A DNA stretch of 12,019 nt from Bryobacterales bacterium. GTDB lineage: Bacteria; Cyanobacteriota; Vampirovibrionia; Obscuribacterales; Obscuribacteraceae. The position numbers and the translations under genes were made by a program. The stretch is from the NCBI GenBank assembly GCA_903970295.1, contig CAJCHQ010000952.1:1-12019 (forward strand), read 5' to 3'. Below the pieces are notes generated by a model. The model was not told where the DNA came from, made no database searches, and saw only the letters and a program-made list of their open reading frames with translations. Numbering within the stretch: position 1 is the stretch's first letter; each line of letters begins with the position of its first letter. Shown here in pieces: positions 1 through 5,506 of the stretch.

Positions 1-214
1 CACTGTCGAGTCGCTCAGGCACACTGGAAAGATTCACCGCCTCTACAACAAGCCATCGCAACATCCAGGCATACGTGCCGCAACGATAATCCCAGTAGTT
101 GGCAACCGCCTCTGCGACTGACAAATTAGCCGGAGGGAAAATTCCCGCATAGTCGAGAAAACCATTAAGTAATGCTCTAAGCGCAGGCGCGACGGTGATA
201 GATTGAGCTTGCAT
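1..214 (-). CDS. Conserved uncharacterised protein, N-terminal 71 residues (runs off the left edge)
   Basis: The reverse strand from the ATG at 214 stays open to the window edge. Residues 16-37 contain LLNGFLDYAGIFPPANLSV, followed by AVANYWDYRCGTYAWMLRWLVV. From memory, the pattern 'DYAGLFPPA ... AVA.Y..Y....AWMLGRFVVPA' marks a widespread bacterial family of unknown function, and this copy keeps its spacing from the start codon. I do not know the biochemical role. There is no signal peptide or membrane segment in the visible part. No clear Shine-Dalgarno precedes the ATG. The gene is divergent from the small gene at 451, with about 236 bases between the starts. The rest of the protein lies outside the window. 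I am fairly sure that it is a real gene. Confidence 0.75.
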   Translation of the reverse strand, partial: MQAQSITVAPALRALLNGFLDYAGIFPPANLSVAEAVANYWDYRCGTYAWMLRWLVVEAVNLSSVPERLDS

Positions 215-270
215 GAGATTAGTCTATTGGTGCTGGCATCGGTATCTACAGCTCTTAATCATAGTGCAAA

Positions 271-440
271 CCCGCTACCAAGCGGGCTGAATCCCAGCCA
301 TGTGCCAAATCATGGGAAGAGGGAAGTCAAGCGACAAATCACCCGGGGTATACCTAGAAGGATGGATTTAACCCTCTCAGCTTCGCGCTATTCTTGCAGG
401 CGCAATGAGACAGCAGCGCCACAGGCGCATAACCCGGAGA
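271..440 (+). promoter_or_regulatory. Hairpin-rich leader upstream of the small protein gene, class not identified
   Basis: This stretch between two divergent starts has several ungapped inverted repeats. They are CCCGCT/AGCGGG (271-276 with 281-286), GGCTG/CAGCC (285-289 with 295-299), CCATG/CATGG (298-302 with 311-315) and AGAGGG/CCCTCT (318-323 with 372-377). GCGCC at 416-420 can pair either with GGCGC at 399-403 or with GGCGC at 424-428. The second pairing sits just before the ribosome binding site at 436-440. Some of these stems exclude each other, which is typical of a switching 5' leader. I compared it by eye with the cobalamin, c-di-GMP, c-di-AMP (ydaO), glutamine and SAM riboswitches. 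It shares only scattered motifs with them and none convincingly. It could also be an independent small RNA. Confidence 0.35.
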
Positions 441-450
441 AAATCAAACA

Positions 451-624
451 ATGGAAACGACAGACACCAGCCTTTTTGAAATCTACGAAGAACTCGGTGT
501 TCGCGATTTGATGGAATCAGCCGCAGCACTTCGCTTCATCGATGAAGTGTTGATGGAAAAGGAACAAAACATCGTTGCCAACATCAAAACCATCTCCCCC
601 GTCGTCAAGCGCAGTGCGGCTTAA
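451..624 (+). CDS. Small protein of unknown function, 57 residues
   Basis: The ORF opens with ATG at 451, preceded by GGAGA at 436-440 with a 10-base spacer, and ends with TAA at 622-624. The protein is acidic and strongly helical-looking. The middle (SLFEIYEELGVRDLMESA, then ALRFIDEVLMEKEQN) alternates hydrophobic and charged residues like an amphipathic helical hairpin. The C-terminus is basic (VVKRSAA). There is no signal peptide, cysteine motif or transmembrane span, and I recognise no family. An intrinsic terminator lies 88 bases after the stop. The long structured leader, good ribosome binding site and terminator suggest an independent transcription unit. A longer overlapping reading frame from about 203 to 511 on the same strand lacks codon structure and a ribosome site, so I prefer this one. 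Confidence 0.65.
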   Translation: METTDTSLFEIYEELGVRDLMESAAALRFIDEVLMEKEQNIVANIKTISPVVKRSAA

Positions 625-710
625 ACAGCGCACGAAGAACACTGGCGAGATTTAGGATGAATGTGATCACACGAATTTCGAGATAGTACGATCTTATTGA
701 TCTGCAAAGA

Positions 711-748
711 AGACGTAGTCGACCAGAATGGAGACTACGTTTTTTTTT
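711..748 (+). terminator. Intrinsic terminator between convergent units
   Basis: ACGTAGTC at 713-720 and GACTACGT at 733-740 form a perfect 8-bp stem with a 12-base loop, followed by a run of nine T (740-748). It is a textbook rho-independent terminator for the plus-strand small gene. On the minus strand the same stem is followed by a weaker T-rich stretch (TCTTCTTT), so it may also stop transcripts arriving from the NAD block. Confidence 0.9.
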
Positions 749-764
749 CACAAGGATATGCCAG

Positions 765-1199
765 TCAACTAACGTCTTTCCACACTCTACGTGGTGCTCT
801 GGCGAAGTTTGCGCTAATGGGCTGGATGTCGTCTGTTTGTACGTGAATAATAATATTGCCCCAGAATTCGTCGATAAAGTGCGCCAGGACGATTCCATCG
901 AAATCGACGTCTCGGTTTACGATCGCACCAGTAGTGCCTTTCTCGAGTGTATGGACAAGGCGAGTGACTACATCAGCCTCTGTCACATCACACTTCAAAA
1001 CGAATAATTGCCCTTTCTGAAGTCTCAATTTGGTTTCCTCTTCTAGCGATGCGGTCGTCTTTATCACCGCAACCCCAGGATCTCGCTGGCATGGGTGATA
1101 TGACAACCTACAGCCGAGAAGGTTCCGAATATTCACGGATTTAACACAAAGCTTCGCCAGTGGTGGCAGTAGCACCGAGAGCGTGCGACCCTTAAAGGC
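765..1199 (-). pseudogene. Decayed short-chain dehydrogenase/reductase (SDR) fragment
   Basis: This 145-codon open stretch begins directly after the TGA of the PRPP-synthetase-like gene, in the same frame. Read in that frame it looks like a worn SDR. GVAVI ends the first Rossmann strand pair, then VLKCDVTEADVVTRLVHTLEKG matches the usual 'v.cDVTdeadv..lv....e.fG', and DGIVLAHFIDEFWGNIIIHVQ matches 'DG.l...t.e.Wd.ii.vNl'. The NNAG motif is degraded (AIVNRDVD). The glycine-rich TGxxxGIG motif is missing from this frame, but a GATATTGEA peptide resembling it appears in another frame at 1153-1176, which implies a frameshift. The part that would hold YxxxK is absent. No ribosome site fits the GTG at 1175. 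A divergent functional protein is the less likely alternative. Confidence 0.55.
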
Positions 1200-2087
1200 T
1201 CAAAGGGAGCTGGTTATCGGCTCAGGCACACGGGCGATCGATTCGTCGAACAACTGGGAGATTAGATAAACAATTAACTGCGGATGTTCAAAACCATGTT
1301 CGAAAGAGTCGGTGGTATAGACCGTCTTAAAGCAACTGCTCAGGTTCTCCAGCCCCTTCGAAAATATGCCATGCGAGACATAAAGAGACAAATTGAGTTC
1401 GTGCTCTTTTAAACCATTAGCGATCCCGATAAAGGTGCCGCCGCCGTCGCAGATGTCATCGATCAAAAGAACATCCGTCGTTTTGAATTTCTCTTTCGCC
1501 GGAACCGAGAAATGTGAAAGCTTCCCAGTTACTTTATCGCGCACTTTCGTGCAATGCAGAATATCTAGATCGAATTCAGCGAACATTTCACTGTAGCGCT
1601 TTCTCGCACCATCGTCAGGGAAAAGCAATGTCAACCTGGAAGCTCCGCTTTTCGTCAGAATTCGTCCGATAGTTTTTTCGATAAGCGGTTTAGGAGAAAG
1701 ATCGATCAAATCGTGTATCAGATTATGCGATTGCCTTGAATGCGCATCAAGCGTTACGATCTGCACATTCATTCCATTCAAGATGCTGGCAAATGCCTCG
1801 AGGCCAAAACAATCGCCGTCGACAAATCTGCGATCGGCCCGAGCATAGGGCAAATACGGAAGGACCAGAAAAAGACTGGGATTGCCGACGCCACGCACCG
1901 CGCTGACAAGAAGGCAAGTCTCGATTATGTCCTCAGCAGTCTTGATACGCGCCATAACCGCGACCGATTCAGCCCTGGCTATCTCCTCACGGATAATCGG
2001 CTTTAACCGCACCTGCAGCTCACCTGCCGGGTATTTAAATTTCTCGTAGGTCTGGACGTCACCTAACTTGATGCTATATGTCTTCAC
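1200..2087 (-). CDS. PRPP-synthetase-family protein (ribose-phosphate pyrophosphokinase or ADP-ribose pyrophosphokinase-like)
   Basis: The family transfers pyrophosphate from ATP to the 1-hydroxyl of a ribose 5-phosphate. Visible motifs are PYLPYARADRR (77-87), TLDAHSRQSH (112-121), PDDGARKRY (157-165), the PRPP loop LLIDDICDGGGT (207-218) and SHGIFS (238-243). I start it at GTG 2087 because AGGAGG lies 7 bases upstream, inside the preceding gene. This gives 295 residues, against roughly 310-320 for housekeeping Prs. The N-terminal 'SGxxNPELA' helix is missing, the ATP-site FSDGE is YPAGE (19-23) and RQD is RAD. Such short Prs proteins travel with nicotinamide phosphoribosyltransferase, and the 14-base overlap with that gene supports joint action. 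It may supply PRPP for the partner, or make ADPR-pyrophosphate as in NARP1 systems. Sequence inspection alone cannot decide. A longer in-frame TTG start at 2138 looks unlikely. Confidence 0.9.
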   Translation of the reverse strand: MKTYSIKLGDVQTYEKFKYPAGELQVRLKPIIREEIARAESVAVMARIKTAEDIIETCLLVSAVRGVGNPSLFLVLPYLPYARADRRFVDGDCFGLEAFASILNGMNVQIVTLDAHSRQSHNLIHDLIDLSPKPLIEKTIGRILTKSGASRLTLLFPDDGARKRYSEMFAEFDLDILHCTKVRDKVTGKLSHFSVPAKEKFKTTDVLLIDDICDGGGTFIGIANGLKEHELNLSLYVSHGIFSKGLENLSSCFKTVYTTDSFEHGFEHPQLIVYLISQLFDESIARVPEPITSSL

Positions 2088-3606
2088 GGACCCGCCTCCT
2101 GATCGTCGCGAAAGATTCATCGACCAGCAACTGCCCATTCTCGTAAACTTTCAAAAACGCACACTGATCGAGATCGGCAGCTGCAGAACCCTCATTGCAT
2201 GTGTACTTTCCAGAGCTACCAAAGACAGTGGGAATCCCTTTACGTGAAAACTTGCCACCACTATCGGTGACAGGTTTTTTGAAAATCGGAATCACTTCAC
2301 CCTTTATACGAACAGCCGTGGCCTTCATGGCAAAACCATAAGTGTCGCGGGTCACATATTCGTATGTGTAGGAGCCGACTCCGAACACCATGTTGAATGG
2401 TGAAAGGTGCAGTTCATTGACAATGCGATCGAGAATTTTTTCGGCTCGATCGTGATTGATGGAGTCTCCGTAAATTGCGCCGGCTCCATTGATAAGCGGT
2501 AAACCCGGCTTGGTCTGGCTCGTTCCCAAAGCTTCGGCAAGTAATCTCAGTGTGCCCTTATTTTCATTCGGAGCTTCCGACGAGGGATTGCCGCAAATGA
2601 TTAGATCAGGCACACCGCTGTCTGGACGAATGACGACTTTGCCTCGTCTATTTTTAATCACAGGTGCTAATCTTGGCACATACTCTGTCAGAACTTTCCA
2701 CAGGTCCCAGGTGTCGCTGACGATCGACACGATTCCCTCCGGATAGACATCTTCGATCAGTCGCCGGAAGGTCTCGAATTCGCCATCTTGTCCACCTGCG
2801 CACATTACTGAATGTTCCGTCGCCGATACCGATCCACCACAATCGAGCCCGGCGCCGTAATATTGATTAGCAGCCAGAATGGCAGGAACAGTGTCAGTGC
2901 CTTTGAAGCAAGTGAGATGTCCCAGTCCTGATAATATCGCATCTTCGAGTCCACTCATGCCGCGCATTGAAAAGTCATGACCTTGCCAATCTACGAATGA
3001 CATGTCTGTTTCTCCAGACAGCCGCGCGTATTTCTCGAAAAGCTTACGGAAACGCTGAGCTGTTGTTGCCGAAGTCGACGGCTTCCACAAATAAGCGGAT
3101 AGCATCGTTTCCAAATAATTCGGCAGCCAGAAAAAATCTGGATGAGTATTCGTTATCACCATTGATGGACAGCCAATCGGTGTGGAATAACCTTCGGGCA
3201 CTGAGTAGATCGATATCGGCAAGTAGCCAAGGTCATGCAAGCCACCAATGTGATCTGTGCGTGGTTTCGCGACTGCCAATGTCGAGCGGATCACTTCTTC
3301 ATACTGAAGAATAATTTCGTCTCGCGGCAACTGAAAAAAATTGTCGAATAATTCGATCAGAACTTTCTTGATGAAATATTGCAATCCAAAATGAACGACA
3401 GTTTTTTGATCGGGCAAGCGACTTGTTCGTGGCGTCCAATTAGACCAAATCTGAGTCACGCCTTTTGGATACTGGTCGATGTGACCGACTTTGTAGAAAT
3501 CGATGTAATAGATCGGATCAACTAACGGAAGCGCGCTCACTTGCGCAGATACTTGCGCAGATACTTGCGCCGTGGGTTGTTGTAGGTTGTTTGTTTCGTT
3601 TAGCAT
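2074..3606 (-). CDS. nadV: Nicotinamide phosphoribosyltransferase (NAMPT/NadV family)
   Basis: The enzyme condenses nicotinamide with PRPP to give NMN, the entry step of one-route NAD salvage in the cytoplasm. The 510 residues match NAMPT along their length (human protein about 490). Visible motifs are DFYKVGH near 36-42, HDFSMRG at 210-216 (the Asp that selects nicotinamide), FKGTDT (234-239), SATEHS at 261-266 (catalytic His 265), IRPDSG at 326-331, YGDS (379-382) and the C-terminal FATIRRR. I chose ATG 3606 over ATG 3612 because AGGA is 7 bases from the former and 1 base from the latter. The first 28 residues are a low-complexity extension with three QVSA repeats. The 3' end encodes the ribosome site of the next gene. 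A sigma-70 promoter with two palindromic operators lies upstream. The NARP1 enzyme Namat belongs to the same family, so NAD+ formation from ADPR-pyrophosphate is an alternative activity. Confidence 0.94.
   Translation of the reverse strand: MLNETNNLQQPTAQVSAQVSAQVSALPLVDPIYYIDFYKVGHIDQYPKGVTQIWSNWTPRTSRLPDQKTVVHFGLQYFIKKVLIELFDNFFQLPRDEIILQYEEVIRSTLAVAKPRTDHIGGLHDLGYLPISIYSVPEGYSTPIGCPSMVITNTHPDFFWLPNYLETMLSAYLWKPSTSATTAQRFRKLFEKYARLSGETDMSFVDWQGHDFSMRGMSGLEDAILSGLGHLTCFKGTDTVPAILAANQYYGAGLDCGGSVSATEHSVMCAGGQDGEFETFRRLIEDVYPEGIVSIVSDTWDLWKVLTEYVPRLAPVIKNRRGKVVIRPDSGVPDLIICGNPSSEAPNENKGTLRLLAEALGTSQTKPGLPLINGAGAIYGDSINHDRAEKILDRIVNELHLSPFNMVFGVGSYTYEYVTRDTYGFAMKATAVRIKGEVIPIFKKPVTDSGGKFSRKGIPTVFGSSGKYTCNEGSAAADLDQCAFLKVYENGQLLVDESFATIRRRVREDI
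3539..3571 (-). repeat. 12-bp in-frame tandem repeat in the nadV-like gene
   Basis: The unit ACTTGCGCAGAT occurs at 3539-3550 and 3551-3562 and in part from 3563. It encodes QVSA three times in the N-terminal tail of the NAMPT-like protein. The 12-base period keeps the frame, so unit gain or loss would change only the tail length. Confidence 0.9.
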
Positions 3607-3650
3607 TTGCATATCCTACTTTGTTCTCATCGTTTTTAGGGAGTCGGATG

Positions 3651-3671
3651 TAATCGTTTTTTCTACGCTTA
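3651..3671 (-). promoter_or_regulatory. Operator 1, NrtR-like imperfect palindrome
   Basis: On the plus strand the site reads TAATCGTT-N5-TACGCTTA. The half-sites are near inverted copies and contain GT-N7-AC, the core I recall for NrtR sites upstream of NAD genes. The site abuts the -10 box of the nadV promoter (sharing base 3671) and covers the expected transcription start near 3664. That position is typical of a repressor. The regulator gene is not in the window, so the assignment is inferred. Confidence 0.6.
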
Positions 3672-3698
3672 TTATACATCACTCGATGGGAAAGTCAA
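3671..3698 (-). promoter_or_regulatory. Sigma-70 promoter of the nadV-prs operon
   Basis: On the minus strand TTGACT (3693-3698) is followed by a 16-base spacer and a perfect TATAAT (3671-3676). The expected start is near 3664, giving a leader of about 58 bases. Such a strong promoter with an operator against its -10 box suggests high expression when derepressed. Confidence 0.85.
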
Positions 3699-3726
3699 GG
3701 CACCAAGCTAACGGAGCGATCGGAGT

Positions 3727-3747
3727 TAATCGTATTTTTTACGCTTA
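3727..3747 (-). promoter_or_regulatory. Operator 2, second copy of the palindrome
   Basis: The plus strand reads TAATCGTA-N5-TACGCTTA, identical to operator 1 at 19 of 21 positions and with the same GT-N7-AC core. It lies 76 bases (about seven helical turns) further upstream, beyond the -35 box. It could allow looping or cooperative repression of nadV, or control the divergent gene starting at 3860. Confidence 0.55.
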
Positions 3748-3790
3748 CACGAGGGCAATATTTGAATAACCCGCCTACGAGTAGCCGCTG

Positions 3791-3808
3791 TGCTTTGACC
3801 GCAAAGCA
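3791..3808 (+). other. 7-bp hairpin in the leader of the gene at 3860
   Basis: TGCTTTG (3791-3797) and CAAAGCA (3802-3808) form a perfect stem with an ACCG tetraloop, 51 bases before the start codon. No T-run follows on either strand, so it is not an intrinsic terminator. It may be a leader stem that protects or regulates the mRNA, or it may be chance. Confidence 0.4.
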
Positions 3809-3859
3809 ACAATCCACCCTTCCTTGCAGTCCTCTAGCCAAACTAACTCGAGAAAAATA

Positions 3860-4477
3860 ATGCATAACCTGACAGCCGAAGAAGATAAAAAGATAGACGA
3901 GCTTGCATCCCGGCACCAATTCAGCCCGAGCGCTGTCAAAACTCTGCTTGACGCAATCGTAGCCGGCGGCGGCGGCATGGCTCAGTTTAGTCACCCCGAT
4001 CTTGGTGGAATGGGTCAATGGTCCCGGGGAGGGATGATCATGATTGGCGACATGTTCAATCAAGATTTGAAACAGCGAGTACAGCAGCTGTGCAATGATT
4101 TGGCCGATCTTGCGCAGACTCGTAGCGACTCGAATGCCATTCCAGATACTGGTTCTTCCCATCGATCAAATGCAGGACGCACAGTCGAAACACCCGAGGC
4201 GAGTCTTTTTGTTAAGGGAACGGATAAAAGCGATCAGTGGTGGGGGGCTGAGTTTGGCTCGCCCTCGTCCACAGGAGCCCAGAATAATATGCGTTACGCA
4301 TTTTTTCCGGAGAGTCGACGGTTGGCGATCAAAATAAATGACGACCTCAGCATCTACGACACCGATGATCAAATGATAACTGGCGTGTCTCAACAGCAGT
4401 CACGCGATCAAGCTTTGACCTTCACCAGCCAGCATGGACTCGTCAAAGTCGCGGACCTGAAGCGTGTAGACCGGTAA
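3860..4477 (+). CDS. Conserved protein of a family often annotated as 'SHOCT domain-containing', lacking the SHOCT tail
   Basis: The 205-residue protein starts at ATG 3860, with a weak GAGAAA upstream. An in-frame TTG at 3824 has less support. Residues 5-85 form a helical region with LASRHQFSPSAVKTLLDAIVAGGGGMAQF and HPDLGGMGQWSRGGM. Residues 86-125 are a variable linker. Residues 127-205 hold WWGAEFGSPSSTGAQNN, MRYAFFPESRRLAI, YDTDD, ITGVSQQQS and LTFTSQHGLVKVADL. From memory, this two-part arrangement is a conserved bacterial family in which many members end in a short SHOCT helix pair. Here the protein stops before it. The function is unknown. There is no signal peptide, and residues 34-63 are glycine- and methionine-rich without a clear membrane helix. 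It is divergent from the NAD operon and shares its regulatory region. Confidence 0.75.
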   Translation: MHNLTAEEDKKIDELASRHQFSPSAVKTLLDAIVAGGGGMAQFSHPDLGGMGQWSRGGMIMIGDMFNQDLKQRVQQLCNDLADLAQTRSDSNAIPDTGSSHRSNAGRTVETPEASLFVKGTDKSDQWWGAEFGSPSSTGAQNNMRYAFFPESRRLAIKINDDLSIYDTDDQMITGVSQQQSRDQALTFTSQHGLVKVADLKRVDR

Positions 4478-4587
4478 AGACACGCTCAACCACCGGCTTG
4501 GATTACAATAATGCGAGCACAGGAGCCAATTACTTTTCAATCGTATTTTCCATCATATTATAGATCCGGAGAAAGCAAGAAGGACGC

Positions 4588-5352
4588 ATGAAAATCGCGC
4601 CTAGATCGGTATTGATCTTCACTGATGGTGCTTGCACCGGTAATCCAGGACCGGGTGGATGGGGCAGCATTGTCTCGTTGCCCGATGGAACGATACAGGA
4701 ATTAGGCGGCAGCGCTCCGCACACAACCAACAATCGCATGGAACTTGCTGCGACGATTCGGGCATTAGGTGTGCTCGAACTAAAAGAACCATCGACGATC
4801 GTTTTATATACAGACTCGACATATGTCATTCGTGGTATCACTCAATGGATCTGGGGTTGGCGATCGCGAGGCTGGAAAACCGCTGAAGGCAAAGACGTAG
4901 TCAACAAAGACCTCTGGGAAGAACTGTCTCGCCAGGTATCTCGTTTAAAACCTTCCACCATCGATTGGAAATATGTGAGAGGTCACTCGGGATTTCCAGG
5001 AAACGAACGCTGCGACGTCATTGCTGTTTCGTTCGCGACAAGCAAACCTGAGCGATTGTACGTCGGTCCCCGTGATGGCTATTTCGTTGATCTGACTGCG
5101 GTGCCCGAAGAAGACTCGCTGCCTGAGCCAAAAAAGAGTGGAAGCAATAACGGTGGCAGCAAAAGCTCGGGTGGACCCACGACATATTTGAGTCTCATTG
5201 GTGGCATTGTGATTCGTCATACGAATTGGGCCGATTGCGAGCGACGAGTCAAAGGTCAGGCCAATGCAAAATTCAAAAAAGCCAAATCAGAGCAGGAAGA
5301 AAAAGAAATTCTCAAAGGGTGGGGAGTAGGTCCAAATACGCCGATCGGATGA
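4588..5352 (+). CDS. rnhA: Ribonuclease HI with C-terminal viroplasmin-like domain
   Basis: Ribonuclease HI cuts the RNA strand of RNA-DNA hybrids such as R-loops and Okazaki primers. The catalytic domain (about 5-150) has all expected residues: D13 in FTDGACTGNPGPGGWG, E52 in NNRMELAA, D76 in YTDSTYV, H133 in VRGHSG and D143 in NERCDVIA. A basic-protrusion-like stretch (WGWRSRGWKT) is also present. After a glycine/serine linker (about 168-196), residues 198-247 (TYLSLIGGIVIRHTNWADCE, then RVKGQANAKFKKAKS) resemble the viroplasmin/hybrid-binding domain that sits at the N-terminus of eukaryotic RNase H1. The 254 residues compare with about 155 for the E. coli enzyme. AAGGA lies 5 bases before the ATG at 4588. 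A TTTTCA / TATTAT pair upstream could be its promoter, but this is weak. Confidence 0.93.
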   Translation: MKIAPRSVLIFTDGACTGNPGPGGWGSIVSLPDGTIQELGGSAPHTTNNRMELAATIRALGVLELKEPSTIVLYTDSTYVIRGITQWIWGWRSRGWKTAEGKDVVNKDLWEELSRQVSRLKPSTIDWKYVRGHSGFPGNERCDVIAVSFATSKPERLYVGPRDGYFVDLTAVPEEDSLPEPKKSGSNNGGSKSSGGPTTYLSLIGGIVIRHTNWADCERRVKGQANAKFKKAKSEQEEKEILKGWGVGPNTPIG

Positions 5353-5391
5353 CAGAGTCCTGAAACCGCACGTTCAAAACGGTCGTCGGCG

Positions 5392-5410
5392 TTTAACGAA
5401 TCCTTAACAT
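5392..5410 (+). promoter_or_regulatory. Possible Pho box-like direct repeat
   Basis: TTTAACGA (5392-5399) and CTTAACAT (5403-5410) are direct repeats with an 11-base period. They resemble the (C/T)TTAAC units of cyanobacterial phosphate-regulator sites. Only two units are clear where three are usual, and no convincing -35/-10 pair is placed against them. They lie 97 bases before the GTG at 5507. Confidence 0.25.
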
Positions 5411-5506
5411 CTTACAGAGGACTAAAACTTAAACTCTCCTCAGGTTCGAGGGGGTCGGCACACCACTGGTTAGCCGGCAGTCGAATCAGTCAGGGGAGGA
5501 AAATCA

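Noticed and set aside
271..440. c-di-AMP (ydaO-type) or cobalamin riboswitch
   Set aside because: A GCGGG-CTGAATC segment and AACCCTCTCAGCT recall parts of ydaO, but the conserved GCTAACC core and the closing stem are missing. No cobalamin box is present.
203..511. Open frame of 102 codons on the plus strand
   Set aside because: It spans the hairpin-rich leader, overlaps the better supported small gene at 451 in another frame, and has no ribosome site or family pattern.
605..898. Minus-strand open frame of 97 codons
   Set aside because: It crosses the intrinsic terminator and the SDR remnant in another frame, and its residue composition is not protein-like.
1200..1202. TGA read through or recoded to fuse prs with the SDR-like stretch
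   Set aside because: Other genes end in TGA (RNase HI, DUF3419, CPXCG) at sensible places, so TGA is a stop. The downstream frame is also degraded.
3695..4162. Minus-strand open frame of 155 codons
   Set aside because: It is antisense to the conserved gene at 3860, whose plus-strand frame matches a known family. It also covers the nadV promoter.
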